64,000 nt of DNA, from contig NZ_CP009832.1 of assembly GCF_000959525.1 (NCBI RefSeq), positions 3,286,001-3,350,000 of the forward strand, given 5' to 3'. Position numbers and translations under genes: made by a program. The notes beneath the pieces are model-generated. The model was not told the DNA's origin and did no database searches. It saw only the letters and a list, made by a program, of their open reading frames with translations. Below are positions 6,924-15,900 of the stretch, in pieces. This DNA comes from Burkholderia multivorans ATCC BAA-247. GTDB taxonomy: Bacteria; Pseudomonadota; Gammaproteobacteria; Burkholderiales; Burkholderiaceae. How positions within the stretch are numbered: the first letter of the stretch is position 1; the number at the start of each line of letters is the position of its first letter.

Positions 6924-9041
6924 ATGACGTCATCCAGCCGCCGCCGTTTCCTGCATACCGTCGCGCAATCCGCGGGCGCCGCCGTCGCGCTCAACGCGTT
7001 TCCCGAATCGATCCGTCGCGCGCTCGCGATTCCGGCCGCGCGCGGCACCGGCACGATCCGCGACGTCGAACACATCGTCGTGTTCATGCAGGAAAACCGC
7101 TCGTTCGATCATTATTTCGGACACCTGCGCGGCGTGCGCGGCTACAACGACCGCTTCCCGATCCCGCTGCCGAACGGCAAGCCGGTCTGGTATCAGCCGT
7201 CGAAGGCCGATCCGTCGCGCGCGGTGCTGCCGTTCCGGCTGAACACGCTGACGACGAGCGCACAGTGCGTCGGCGATCTCGATCACTCGTGGTACAAGAC
7301 GCACGCGGCGATCGACGGCGGCCGCTACGACCAGTGGCCGGCGAACAAGACCGACATGACGATGGGCTACCACGTGCGCGAGGACATTCCGTTCCACTAT
7401 GCGCTCGCCGACGCGTTCACCGTCTGCGATCACTACTTCTGCTCGCTGCCGGGGCCGACGCACCCGAACCGCGCGTATCTGATGACGGGTACGGTCGATC
7501 CGACCGGCAAGTTCGGCGGCCCGCTGCTCGACAACAACGACTACGTCGACGGCGACGGTCCGCCCACCTATCAGCTGCTGTCGTGGACGACGTTCCCCGA
7601 GCGGCTCGAGGCGCACGGCGTGTCGTGGCAGATCTACCAGCAGGGAACGACCGGCAGCGATCCGTACAACGGCAACTACGGGACGAACATCCTGCAGAAT
7701 TTCGCGAACTTCATCCATGCGCAGCCGGGTTCGTCGCTGTACCAGCGCGCGCAGACGGTGCGCACGCTCGACGACCTGAAGGCGGACGTGCTCGCGGGCC
7801 GGCTGCCGCAGGTATCGTGGCTGCTGCCGCCCGCCGCGTTCTCCGAGCATCCGAAGTACACGCCCGCGTACGGCGCGAACTACACGTCGCAGATCCTCGA
7901 TGCGCTGACGGCGAACCCGGACGTCTGGCGCAAGACCGTGCTGTTCATCATGTACGACGAGAACGACGGCTTCTTCGATCACATCGTGCCGCCGCAGCCG
8001 CCGACGTCCGACGCGCAGGGCGCGTCGACGGTGACGACCGACGGCGAGCTGCACACGGTCGTGAACCCGGGCCGCGGCGGCAGCTACACGGCCGACGGCC
8101 TGCCGTACGGCCTCGGCCCGCGCGTGCCGATGACGATCGTGTCGCCGTGGACCAGGGGCGGCTTCGTCTGTTCGCAGGTGTTCGATCACACGTCGGTGAT
8201 CCGCTTCATCGGCGCGCGCTTCGGCGTCGACGAGCCCAACATCACGCCGTGGCGCCGCACGGTGTGCGGCGATCTGACGTCGGCGTTCGACTTCCGCTCG
8301 TCCGACGCGACGTTCCCGCCGTTGCCGGACACGAGCCAGTACCGCTCGCTCGCCGATCAGCAATGCACGTCGCAGCCGGCGCCGACGGTGCCCGCGACGC
8401 CGTCGCCGATCGATCCGCAGGAGCCCGGCGTGCGTCCCGCACGCGCGCTGCCGTACGAGCTTCACGTGAACGCGACGCTGCGCGGCGCACACACGCTGCG
8501 CATCGAGTTCGCGAACCGCGGCGATCAGGGCGCGCACTTCTACGTGTACGGGACGAACCGGACCGACGGCCCGTGGCGCTATACGGTCGGCGCGCGCCGC
8601 GTGCTGCATGCGGAATTCGACCTGACCGTGACGAACGGCGCGTATGCGTTCTCGGTGTACGGGCCGAACGGCTTCGTGCGGATCTTCGCGGGCGACGTGT
8701 CGGCGGCGGCCGCGCGGCGGCGCAACGACGCGCAGCCTGAAGTGAAGGCCGGCTACGACGTCGCCAACGGCAATCTGTATCTGAAGCTGCACAACCACGG
8801 CACGGCGCGCGTGACGCTTACGCTGACCGACAACGCATACGGCGCACCGTCACGCGAGGTCACGCTGCACGGCGGCGACGAGCGCGTCGAGCAGTGGCTG
8901 CTGGCCTCGAGCCACCAGTGGTACGACGTGACGGTCAGCGACGGCGCGTACGGCACGTTCTCGCGCCGCTACGCGGGACACGTCGAGAACGGCCGGCCGA
9001 GCTATTCGGATCCGGCGGCCGTGCGGCCGGTGGCGGCATAG
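6924..9041 (+). CDS. Phosphocholine-preferring phospholipase C, Tat-exported
   Basis: 705 aa, close to the 690-730 aa of Pseudomonas/Burkholderia non-haemolytic PLC (PlcN family). The N-terminus has a twin-arginine motif (SSRRRFLHT) for folded export. The phosphoesterase core starts with VEHIVVFMQENRSFDHYFGHLRGVRGY (ENRSFDHYFG at 57-66), the hallmark of the acid phosphatase/PLC superfamily. Further core segments are HSWYKTHAAIDGG, PNRAYLMTGTVDP, LFIMYDENDGFFDHIVPP and VFDHTSVIRFI. Two C-terminal beta domains follow (around 495-590 and 610-700). The ATG at 6924 has a GAGGTGA ribosome site; an in-frame GTG nine bases upstream does not. The enzyme hydrolyses phosphatidylcholine/sphingomyelin headgroups outside the inner membrane. 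Several PLC paralogues are usual in Burkholderia, so a specific gene name is not given. Confidence 0.93.
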   Translation: MTSSSRRRFLHTVAQSAGAAVALNAFPESIRRALAIPAARGTGTIRDVEHIVVFMQENRSFDHYFGHLRGVRGYNDRFPIPLPNGKPVWYQPSKADPSRAVLPFRLNTLTTSAQCVGDLDHSWYKTHAAIDGGRYDQWPANKTDMTMGYHVREDIPFHYALADAFTVCDHYFCSLPGPTHPNRAYLMTGTVDPTGKFGGPLLDNNDYVDGDGPPTYQLLSWTTFPERLEAHGVSWQIYQQGTTGSDPYNGNYGTNILQNFANFIHAQPGSSLYQRAQTVRTLDDLKADVLAGRLPQVSWLLPPAAFSEHPKYTPAYGANYTSQILDALTANPDVWRKTVLFIMYDENDGFFDHIVPPQPPTSDAQGASTVTTDGELHTVVNPGRGGSYTADGLPYGLGPRVPMTIVSPWTRGGFVCSQVFDHTSVIRFIGARFGVDEPNITPWRRTVCGDLTSAFDFRSSDATFPPLPDTSQYRSLADQQCTSQPAPTVPATPSPIDPQEPGVRPARALPYELHVNATLRGAHTLRIEFANRGDQGAHFYVYGTNRTDGPWRYTVGARRVLHAEFDLTVTNGAYAFSVYGPNGFVRIFAGDVSAAAARRRNDAQPEVKAGYDVANGNLYLKLHNHGTARVTLTLTDNAYGAPSREVTLHGGDERVEQWLLASSHQWYDVTVSDGAYGTFSRRYAGHVENGRPSYSDPAAVRPVAA

Positions 9042-9062
9042 CCAGCGGCGCCGCGCGCGGCA

Positions 9063-9686
9063 TCAGAACGCGTGCGCGAGCGCGCGTTCGACGCGCGCGG
9101 CCGCCACCTCCGGCTCCGCGTCGCGAAACCGCAGCGGCGCCGCGCAGTGCACGAGCGTATCGACGAAGTATTTCGCGCGCGGCCACGGCCCGAAGCCGGC
9201 CGCCGTGTTGATGTGACCGGCATCGCCGAGATTGACGAACGCGCTGCCGAGCTGTTGCGCGAGCGTGCGCGCATCGGCGAGCGGCATCCACGGATCGGTT
9301 TCGCTGCCGATCACGATCGACGGCACCGGCAGGCGGCGTGCGTCGAACGGCCCGGCGAACGTGAATTTGCGCGGGCTCGCGGGCGCGACGAGCAGCACGC
9401 CCGCGACGTCGGCCGCGAGCGGCCACTGCCCGAGCGCATGCGCGGCCGCGAGGCAGCCGAAGCTATGCGCGGCGAGCACGAACGGCCCGCGCTCGCGTTC
9501 GAGCAAGGCGCGCACGGCCTGCGCCCAGCGCGCGAGATCGGGTGCATCCCAGTCGTCCTGCTCGACGCGCAGCGCGCGCGGAAACTGCCGTTCGAGCCAG
9601 GTCTGCCAATGAGCGCCTTCGCTGCCGTGCAGGCCCGGAACCGTCACGAGCCGCGGCGGCCACGCCGATTTGCTGCATCCGCGCAT
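9063..9686 (-). CDS. RBBP9/YdeN family alpha/beta hydrolase
   Basis: 207 aa. Small alpha/beta hydrolase of the serine hydrolase RBBP9/YdeN group. Visible features are LVTVPGLHGSEGAHWQTWLERQFP at the N-terminus, the nucleophile elbow AAHSFGCLAAAHAL with Ser between His and Phe-Gly, the acid loop GSETDPWMPLADARTLA, and the catalytic His in GDAGHINTAAGFGPWP. The start at MRGCSKSAWPPRL was taken as the last ATG before the first strand. It faces convergently the end of the phospholipase gene 21 bases away. Substrate unknown. Confidence 0.87.
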   Translation of the reverse strand: MRGCSKSAWPPRLVTVPGLHGSEGAHWQTWLERQFPRALRVEQDDWDAPDLARWAQAVRALLERERGPFVLAAHSFGCLAAAHALGQWPLAADVAGVLLVAPASPRKFTFAGPFDARRLPVPSIVIGSETDPWMPLADARTLAQQLGSAFVNLGDAGHINTAAGFGPWPRAKYFVDTLVHCAAPLRFRDAEPEVAAARVERALAHAF

Positions 9687-9885
9687 GATTGCCCTCGCTT
9701 GCTTGTACAGGTAGGCCGATTGTCGCGTGCGGCGCGCGGCAGCCGAACCAATATTTTGTGCTTTGCTTTTGCGCACGCCGCCGCGCGACGGGCGCCGACA
9801 CCGTAGAATGTGGGCTTCCCGTCAGCTATGCATGGAGCCGGATCGCGCGCCGCCGCGCGCGCGTCCGATCGTCAGGAGACGCCCG

Positions 9886-10323
9886 ATGTCCGCTACGCCT
9901 TCCCGCGCGCTGCGCCCCTTCCATCTCGCCTTTCCCGTATCGAGCCTCGCCGACGCGCGCGCGTTCTACGGCGGCCTGCTCGGCTGCCCGGAAGGCCGCA
10001 GCGCCGACCACTGGGTCGATTTCGATTTCTTCGGCCATCAACTCGTCGCACACCTCGCGCCCGACGAAACCGGCGCGAGCGCGGTGAACGCGGTCGACGG
10101 CGACGACGTGCCGGTGCGCCACTTCGGCGTCGTGCTGTCGATGGACGAATGGCACGCGCTCGCCGACCGGCTGCGCGCCGCACAGATCCGCTTCGTGATC
10201 GAGCCGCACGTGCGCTTCAAGGGCGAAGTCGGCGAGCAGGCGACGATGTTCTTCCTCGATCCGTGCGGCAACGCGCTCGAATTCAAGGCATTCGCCGACA
10301 TCGGCCAGCTGTTCGCGAAGTGA
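9886..10323 (+). CDS. VOC family (glyoxalase/bleomycin-resistance-like) protein
   Basis: 145 aa with two beta-alpha-beta-beta-beta half-modules. [23 protein letters not shown] starts the first. [19 protein letters not shown] starts the second, ending [15 protein letters not shown], where the terminal Glu is a usual metal ligand. The ribosome site AGGAG precedes the ATG by seven bases. It is the first gene of a tight plus-strand run (VOC, ghrA-like, mvaB, ybaK, DUF1289), separated from the next gene by four bases. The specific reaction is not predictable. Confidence 0.88.
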   Translation: MSATPSRALRPFHLAFPVSSLADARAFYGGLLGCPEGRSADHWVDFDFFGHQLVAHLAPDETGASAVNAVDGDDVPVRHFGVVLSMDEWHALADRLRAAQIRFVIEPHVRFKGEVGEQATMFFLDPCGNALEFKAFADIGQLFAK

Positions 10324-10327
10324 GCGC

Positions 10328-11269
10328 ATGAAGATCCTGTTCCATTCGCCGCACCAGGACGCCGCCGCCTGGCGCGACGCGTTCGCGCGCGTGCTGCCCG
10401 AGGCCGAACTGCGCGCGTGGCAGCCCGGCGATACGGCCGCGGCCGACTACGCGCTCGTATGGCGCGCACCGCCCGCGTTCTTCGCGCCGCGCGACGGACT
10501 GCGCGCGATCTTCAATCTCGGCGCGGGCGTCGACGCGCTGCTCGCGCTCGAACGCGCCCACCCCGGCACGCTGCCGCGGCACGTGCCGCTCGTGCGGCTC
10601 GAAGATTCGGGCATGGCGCAGCAGATGATCGAATACGTGACGCACGCGGTGCTGCGCTACCTGCGCCGTTTCGACGAATACGACGCCTTGCAGCGCGAGC
10701 GTCGCTGGCAGGTGCTCGACGCGCATCCGCGCGCGAGCTTCGTCGTCGCGGTGCTCGGCCTCGGCGTGCTCGGCACGCAGGTCGCACGCGCGCTCGCGGC
10801 GCTCGGCCTGCCGGTGCGCGGCTACAGCGGCAGCCCGAAACGCATCGACGGCATCGAGACATTCGCCGGCGACGACGCGCTCGACGCCTGCCTCGACGGC
10901 GCGAAGGTGCTCGTGAACCTGCTGCCGAGCACGCCGGCCACCGACGGCCTGCTGTGCGCGCGCACGTTCGCGCGGCTCGCGCCGGGCGCCTATCTGATCA
11001 ACGTCGCGCGCGGCGCGCATCTCGTCGAAGCCGATCTGCTCGACGCGCTCGCGAGCGGCCGGATCGCCGCGGCGACGCTCGACGTGTTCCAGCACGAGCC
11101 GCTGCCCGCCGATCATCCGTTCTGGCAGACGCCGCGCATCACGATCACGCCGCACAGCTCGGCCGAGACGCTGCGCGACGAAGCCGTCGAGCAGATCGCC
11201 GCGAAGATCCGCGCCTTCGAGCGCGGCGAGCCGGTCGGCGGCATCGTCGACTACGCGCGCGGCTACTGA
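10328..11269 (+). CDS. ghrA: Glyoxylate/hydroxypyruvate reductase A-like 2-hydroxyacid dehydrogenase
   Basis: 313 aa, the length of E. coli GhrA (312). D-isomer-specific 2-hydroxyacid dehydrogenase: the Rossmann motif GLGVLG at residues 144-149, FNLGAGVDALL (substrate loop), INVARGAHLVEADLLDAL (catalytic-Arg region), TLDVFQHEPLPADHPFW (Glu) and ITPHSSAET (catalytic His). It reduces glyoxylate and hydroxypyruvate with NAD(P)H in the cytosol. Starts four bases after the VOC gene. Confidence 0.88.
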   Translation: MKILFHSPHQDAAAWRDAFARVLPEAELRAWQPGDTAAADYALVWRAPPAFFAPRDGLRAIFNLGAGVDALLALERAHPGTLPRHVPLVRLEDSGMAQQMIEYVTHAVLRYLRRFDEYDALQRERRWQVLDAHPRASFVVAVLGLGVLGTQVARALAALGLPVRGYSGSPKRIDGIETFAGDDALDACLDGAKVLVNLLPSTPATDGLLCARTFARLAPGAYLINVARGAHLVEADLLDALASGRIAAATLDVFQHEPLPADHPFWQTPRITITPHSSAETLRDEAVEQIAAKIRAFERGEPVGGIVDYARGY

Positions 11270-11301
11270 CGCCCGCCATACCAAGCAACCAGGAGACAAC
11301 C

Positions 11302-12234
11302 ATGACGTTCCCCACCGCCGTCAAGATCGTCGAAGTCGGCCCGCGCGACGGGCTGCAGAACGAAAAGACCTTCGTGCCGACCGACGTGAAGATCGCGCTC
11401 GTCGACAAGCTGTCGCGCGCGGGCTTTCGCAACATCGAAGCCGCATCGTTCGTGTCGCCGAAATGGGTGCCGCAGATGGCCGACGGCGCCGACGTGATGG
11501 CCGGCATCGAGCGCCGCGCGGGCACCGTCTACTCGGTGCTCACGCCGAACCTGAAAGGCTTCGAGAACGCGCTCGCCGCGCGTGCCGACGAAGTCGTGAT
11601 CTTCGGTGCGGCGAGCGAGGCGTTCTCGCAGCGGAACATCAACTGCAGCATCGCCGAGAGCATCGCGCGCTTCGAGCCCGTCGCGAAGGCCGCGAAGGAC
11701 GCGGGCCTGCGGCTGCGCGGCAGCGTGTCGTGCGCGCTCGGCTGCCCGTACCAGGGCGAGGTGCCGGTCGCGTCGGTCGTCGACGTCGTCGAGCGCTTCG
11801 CGGCGCTCGGCTGCGACGAGATCGACATCGCCGACACGATCGGCGTCGGCACGCCGAAGCGCACGCGCGAAGTGCTCGACGCGGTCGCCCGCGTGTTCCC
11901 GCGCGAGCGGCTGTCGGGCCACTTCCACGATACGTACGGCCAGGCGCTCGCGAACATCTATGCGGCGCTGTTCGAAGGCATCGAGATCTTCCACGCGTCG
12001 GTCGCGGGGCTCGGCGGCTGCCCGTACGCGAAGGGCGCGACCGGCAACGTCGCGACCGAGGACGTGCTGTACCTGATGCAGGGCCTCGGCATCGACACCG
12101 GCATCGATCTCGCCCAGGTGGTCGCCGCCGGCGATTTCATCTCGAACGCGATCGGCCGCGCGAACGTGTCGCGCGCCGGGCGTGCGCTGCTCGCGAAAGC
12201 GCAGAGCGCGGCCGATGCGCCGAGCTGCGCCTGA
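11302..12234 (+). CDS. mvaB: Hydroxymethylglutaryl-CoA lyase
   Basis: 310 aa. It cleaves HMG-CoA to acetoacetate and acetyl-CoA, the last step of leucine degradation. The N-terminus IVEVGPRDGLQNE carries the catalytic Arg-Asp. FHDTYGQALANIYAAL holds the metal-binding His, and GLGGCPYAKGATGNVATEDV is the HMG-CoA lyase signature with the active-site Cys. An AGGAG site stands nine bases upstream of the ATG. It sits 32 bases after the ghrA-like gene, and no other leucine-catabolic genes are in the window. Confidence 0.96.
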   Translation: MTFPTAVKIVEVGPRDGLQNEKTFVPTDVKIALVDKLSRAGFRNIEAASFVSPKWVPQMADGADVMAGIERRAGTVYSVLTPNLKGFENALAARADEVVIFGAASEAFSQRNINCSIAESIARFEPVAKAAKDAGLRLRGSVSCALGCPYQGEVPVASVVDVVERFAALGCDEIDIADTIGVGTPKRTREVLDAVARVFPRERLSGHFHDTYGQALANIYAALFEGIEIFHASVAGLGGCPYAKGATGNVATEDVLYLMQGLGIDTGIDLAQVVAAGDFISNAIGRANVSRAGRALLAKAQSAADAPSCA

Positions 12235-12268
12235 CCCCGACATTCGACGACTGGATGGATTCCTGAAC

Positions 12269-12775
12269 ATGACGACACCCGCTTCACTCGACACGCTTCC
12301 CGATTCCGCGCGCCGCGTCGCGCTGCTGCTGCGCGAGCGCGGCCACACGAAGGACATCGTGATGCTCGCCGAAACCGGCAAGACCTCCGCGGAGGCCGCC
12401 GCCGGCCTCGGCTGCTCGGTCGCGCAGATCGCGAAATCGATTCTGTTTCGCCGGCAGGCGGACGGCGCGCCGGTGCTCGTCGTCGCGAGCGGTGCGAACC
12501 GCGTCGACGAACGAAAGGTCGCCGCGCAGGTCGGCCCGGTCGGCCGCGCCGATGCGAAGTTCGTGCGCGACAACACCGGCTATGCGATCGGCGGCGTATG
12601 CCCGATCGGTCATCTGGTCGAACCGGTCACGCTGATCGATGCCGATCTGCTCGCGCTCGACAGCCTGTGGGCGGCCGCCGGCCATCCGCATGCGGTGTTC
12701 AACCTGTCGCCGCAGGAGCTCCTCGCGCTGACGGGCGCGCCGGTCGCGGACGTCGCGCTGCGGGACCCGGCATGA
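12269..12775 (+). CDS. YbaK/ProX-type aminoacyl-tRNA deacylase family protein
   Basis: 168 aa. The YbaK/EbsC domain hydrolyses misacylated tRNAs (Cys-tRNAPro, Ala-tRNAPro and relatives). Visible: MLAETGKTSAEAAAGLGCSVAQIAKSILFRR with the conserved Lys on the QIAKS strand, then GYAIGGVCPIGH and a C-terminal FNLSPQELLALTGAPVADV. The mvaB stop lies 34 bases upstream and the DUF1289 gene overlaps its stop codon by four bases, indicating one transcript. The exact tRNA specificity is unknown. Confidence 0.88.
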   Translation: MTTPASLDTLPDSARRVALLLRERGHTKDIVMLAETGKTSAEAAAGLGCSVAQIAKSILFRRQADGAPVLVVASGANRVDERKVAAQVGPVGRADAKFVRDNTGYAIGGVCPIGHLVEPVTLIDADLLALDSLWAAAGHPHAVFNLSPQELLALTGAPVADVALRDPA

Positions 12776-12978
12776 GCGACGCGCCGGTGCCGGTCGGCGT
12801 AGTCGGTTCGCCCTGCACGGACGTATGCCGCATCGATCCGCGCACCGACTGGTGCGCGGGCTGCCTGCGCACACGCGACGAGATCCGCGCATGGCGCAGC
12901 GCCGACGACGACGCGCGACGCGTGGTGCTCGCGCGGCTCGATGCGCGGCGGCGCATGCTTGCGCGAAGCGGCGAATAA
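12772..12978 (+). CDS. DUF1289 small cysteine-motif protein
   Basis: 68 aa. Matches the DUF1289 pattern: SPCTDVCRIDPRTDWCAGCLRTRDEI, four Cys likely forming a small metal site, then an Arg-rich helix (EIRAWRSADDDARRVVLARL). Function of the family is unknown. It overlaps the ybaK-like stop (ATGA), so it is translationally coupled and is the last gene of the run. Its stop codon abuts the A-run of the terminator at 12977-13010. Confidence 0.85.
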   Translation: MSDAPVPVGVVGSPCTDVCRIDPRTDWCAGCLRTRDEIRAWRSADDDARRVVLARLDARRRMLARSGE

Positions 12979-13010
12979 AAAAAAAGCCGTTCAGCCTGCG
13001 GGCGAACGGC
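12977..13010 (-). terminator. Intrinsic terminator reading on the minus strand
   Basis: GCCGTTC (12986-12992) pairs with GAACGGC (13004-13010), with extra inner pairing, and a nine-A run lies on the 5' side of the plus strand, giving a U-run on the minus-strand transcript. It probably ends the EamA transporter message. Confidence 0.75.
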
Positions 13011-13187
13011 GTCGAGATCGGAATCCTGTGAACGTGATCAACGTCACAGCCGCGATGATACGAGCGACGCGCCGGCATCGCATCGGGTGTTTCCCTACAA
13101 CTTCTTACAGCGCTGCCGCGCACGCGTGCGGGCACCGCGAACGGCCGTTCGCGCACGCTCGCGGCGCACGAAAAGCGTACGACCGTT

Positions 13188-14093
13188 TCAGTTGCCGGCG
13201 TGCGCGCGACGGCGCGTCGGCACGATGCGCCAGCCGAGATTGACGCCGGCCGCCGCGAGCAGGATCAGCAGCGCGCCGAACACTTGCGCCCATGCGAGCG
13301 TCTGGCCGAACGCGATTCGATCGACGACGATCGCGACGATCGGATAGACGAACGACAGCGCGCCCGTCATCGCGGTCGGCAGCTTCTGGATCGCGCCGTA
13401 CAGCAGCACGTACATCACGCCGGTGTTCACGATCCCGAGCACGACGAGATCGGCCCACTGCGCGGGCGTCGCGGGCGGCGTGTCGAAGTGCGCGAACGGC
13501 GCGAGCAGCACGATCCCGAGCGCGACCTGCAATAGCGCGAGCAGATGCGGCGGCGTGCCCTTCAGGTGCTTCGTGATGATCGACGACACCGCGTACAGAA
13601 ACGCCGCGCCGAGCGCGAGCGCGACGCCTTCGAGATATTCGCCCGGCACCGCGAGCACGGCCGGCTCGACACGCACGACGCACACGAGCCCGACGAAGGC
13701 GAGCGCGAGCCAGACGAGCGTCGACGCCGTGATCCGCTCGCGGAACACGATCGCGCCGAGCGCGACCAGCATGAACGGCTGCGTGTTGTAGACGGCCGTC
13801 GCCATCGAGATCGACGCACGCGAGTACGCGGCGAACAGCAGCAGCCAGTTGGCGACGATCGCGATGCTGCCGAGCGCCGTGAGGATGAGCATGCGCGGCG
13901 AAAACAGCGCGCGGCGCAACAGGCCGAGCGCCGCGCACACGATCGCGAGCGTCGCGGCGCCGAACACGCAGCGAAAGAACACGACGTTGGCGAGCGGCTG
14001 CTGCGACGACATCACGAGCCAGCCGATCGAGCCGGACATCACCATCGCGACGACCATCTCGGCGGCGCCGCGGCGGATTTCATTCGAGACCAT
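13188..14093 (-). CDS. EamA/DMT-superfamily inner-membrane transporter
   Basis: 301 aa with about ten hydrophobic segments arranged as two EamA repeats (first from AAEMVVAMVMSGSIGWLVMS, second from YLEGVALALGAAFLYAVSSIITKHL). Each repeat ends in a Tyr/Phe-Pro-type helix such as LSFVYPIVAIVVDRIAFGQ. Members export amino acids or other metabolites. A GGAGTATC ribosome site supports the ATG. It is divergent from an Lrp/AsnC regulator, an arrangement common for amino-acid exporters. Substrate is inferred only from that neighbour. Confidence 0.9.
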   Translation of the reverse strand: MVSNEIRRGAAEMVVAMVMSGSIGWLVMSSQQPLANVVFFRCVFGAATLAIVCAALGLLRRALFSPRMLILTALGSIAIVANWLLLFAAYSRASISMATAVYNTQPFMLVALGAIVFRERITASTLVWLALAFVGLVCVVRVEPAVLAVPGEYLEGVALALGAAFLYAVSSIITKHLKGTPPHLLALLQVALGIVLLAPFAHFDTPPATPAQWADLVVLGIVNTGVMYVLLYGAIQKLPTAMTGALSFVYPIVAIVVDRIAFGQTLAWAQVFGALLILLAAAGVNLGWRIVPTRRRAHAGN

Positions 14094-14112
14094 CGTGATA
14101 CTCCGTTAAGCG

Positions 14113-14186
14113 GAATCGGATGACTTCGATTCTAGGAACTTGCAATCGCGCCGGCCACGACTAAACTGAAGCGAATCCAACGATTC
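14113..14186. promoter_or_regulatory. Candidate Lrp-type operator sites in the EamA/Lrp intergenic region
   Basis: Two inverted repeats share the same half-sites: GAATC (14113-14117) with GATTC (14128-14132), and GAATC (14173-14177) with GATTC (14182-14186). Repeated paired half-sites between divergent genes fit an octameric Lrp-type regulator wrapping DNA. Confidence 0.45.
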
Positions 14187-14207
14187 ACCTTAGAAAGCAA
14201 AGCGATC

Positions 14208-14699
14208 ATGCCGAAACGCCTTTCCCCTCCGGCCGTCGCGTCGCTCGACGCGATCGACCGCGCGATCGTTGCGGCGCTCGCCGACGACGCGCGCATCGCG
14301 ACGAGCGAGCTCGCGCGCCAGATCGGGCTATCGGCCCCGGCCACGGCCGATCGCGTGCGGCGCCTCGAGGCACAGGGCGTGATCGCCGGCTTCACCGTCG
14401 AGCTCGATCCGCGCGCGCTCGGCTACACGCTGCAGGCGATCGTCCGCGTGAAGCCGCTGCCGGGCCAGCTGCATCTCGTCGAGGAACTGCTGCGGCGCAT
14501 TCCCGAATTCGTCGAATGCGACAAGGTGACCGGCGACGACTGCTTCATCTGCCGCCTCTATCTGCGCACGATCGAGCACCTCGACGGCATTCTGTCGAAG
14601 GTCACCGAGCGTGCGGAGACGAGCACGGCGATCGTGAAGTCGACGCCCGTGCCGCGCCGTCTGCCGCCGCTCGTCGAAGAAGAGGAGTCGCACCGCTGA
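14208..14699 (+). CDS. Lrp/AsnC family transcriptional regulator
   Basis: 163 aa. The N-terminal helix-turn-helix (about 12-60) reads LDAIDRAIVAALADDARIAT, then SELARQIGLSAPATADRVRRLEAQGVI. The C-terminal RAM effector domain follows with FTVELDPRALGYTLQAIVRV and the Gly/Asp-rich loop CDKVTGDDCFICRLYL that binds amino acids in this family. It is divergent from the EamA exporter by 114 bases and probably controls it. Confidence 0.93.
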   Translation: MPKRLSPPAVASLDAIDRAIVAALADDARIATSELARQIGLSAPATADRVRRLEAQGVIAGFTVELDPRALGYTLQAIVRVKPLPGQLHLVEELLRRIPEFVECDKVTGDDCFICRLYLRTIEHLDGILSKVTERAETSTAIVKSTPVPRRLPPLVEEEESHR

Positions 14700-14740
14700 C
14701 GTGCGGCGCGCGCCGCGCGGAAGCGAGCAGAACCGGCGCC

Positions 14741-15637
14741 TTAGACGGCCGGTTCGCGCGCCTCGAAGAACGCGAGCATCTCGTCGATCAGCGCGACGGG
14801 CGCTTCTTCCGGGATGTAGTGCCCGCAGTCGAGCGCGCGGCCGCTGACGTCGCGCGCGACGCGCCGCCATTCGTCGAGCGGCTCGAAGCAGCGCGCGACG
14901 ACACCATTCGCGCCCCACAGCACACGCAGCGGGCACGCGATCTTGTTGCCGCGTTCGAGATCGGCACGGTCGTGCTCGAGATCGATCGTCGCCGAGGCGC
15001 GATAGTCCTCGCACATCGCGTGCACGGCGCCCGGCTGCGCGAGCGCCGTGCGGTACGCGTCGAGCGCATGCGGCGCGAACGGCGCGAGCCCGGCCGACCG
15101 GTTGCCCATCACACGCTCGATGTAGGCGTCGGTATGGCCTTCGATCAGCGTTTCGGGCAGCGGCTCGGGCTGGATCAGGAAAAACCAGTGGAAATACGCG
15201 GTCGCGAACGCGCGGTCGGTCTGCTCGTACATCGCGAGCGTCGGCGCGATGTCGAGCAGCATCATCCGCTCGACGGCGGACGGATGATCGAGCGCGAGCC
15301 GATGCGCGACACGCGCGCCGCGGTCGTGCGCGCAGACATGAAATTGCGTGAAGCCGAAATGGCGCATCACGGCGACCTGATCGGCGGCCATCGCGCGTTT
15401 CGAATACGGCGCATGCCGGGCGTCGCTCGGCGGCTTGCCGGACGCGCCGTAACCGCGCAGATCGGTGGCGATCACCGTAAAGTGATTCGCGAGCGTCGCG
15501 GCGACGCGATGCCAGATCACGTGAGTCTGCGGGTGACCGTGCAGCAGCAGAAGCGGCGGCCCCGCGCCTCCTTTGACACCGAAGATCTCGGTGTCCTGCA
15601 CCGTCACGCGAAACGGTGCGAACGCGTCGAACGACAT
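14741..15637 (-). CDS. Haloacetate (fluoroacetate) dehalogenase-like alpha/beta hydrolase
   Basis: 298 aa, similar in length to fluoroacetate dehalogenases (about 294-304). All known catalytic and halide-pocket residues of that family can be placed: nucleophile Asp105 in HDRGARV with Arg106 and Arg109 for the carboxylate, His150-Trp151 (FHWFF) and Tyr212 (CEDYRA) for the halide, and the base His273 (CGHYIPEEAP). The oxyanion region is LLLHGHPQTHVIWH. The HWFFLIQPEPLPE stretch is also typical. Known family members release halide from haloacetates with an ester intermediate. Activity on fluoroacetate here is inferred from residues only. It stands alone between an Lrp gene and an oppositely directed nitronate monooxygenase. 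Confidence 0.88.
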   Translation of the reverse strand: MSFDAFAPFRVTVQDTEIFGVKGGAGPPLLLLHGHPQTHVIWHRVAATLANHFTVIATDLRGYGASGKPPSDARHAPYSKRAMAADQVAVMRHFGFTQFHVCAHDRGARVAHRLALDHPSAVERMMLLDIAPTLAMYEQTDRAFATAYFHWFFLIQPEPLPETLIEGHTDAYIERVMGNRSAGLAPFAPHALDAYRTALAQPGAVHAMCEDYRASATIDLEHDRADLERGNKIACPLRVLWGANGVVARCFEPLDEWRRVARDVSGRALDCGHYIPEEAPVALIDEMLAFFEAREPAV

Positions 15638-15900
15638 GGTCTGTTTCTCGTAGGTTCGTTATGGCGGCTATTGTAGGAGCGCCGGCCACCGCGAAGAGCG
15701 GCGCAGCAGCCAAAACACATAGAGACAGAGCACTCGTTCGAGCGCAGGCGCGTCGCACGTTTCGCCAAGCTGGCGTAAAATCGCACGACCGTTCGTATTA
15801 CTCGCTGCGTACGGTGCCGTTCGCGATTACACTCGGAGCGCCGGCCACCATGCCTCACGCGCACGCCGACGCGCCGCCGGGTCGATATTGGAGACTTCCT

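Noticed and set aside
7265-8740. Long plus-strand open frame inside the phospholipase gene
   Set aside because: Arg/Ala-rich shadow of the real gene in another frame with no domain or ribosome site.
15676-15849. 15-base direct repeat (GGAGCGCCGGCCACC at 15676 and 15835) as an attachment site
   Set aside because: The enclosed 160 bases hold no integrase or mobile genes, and the word is GC-biased and could recur by chance.
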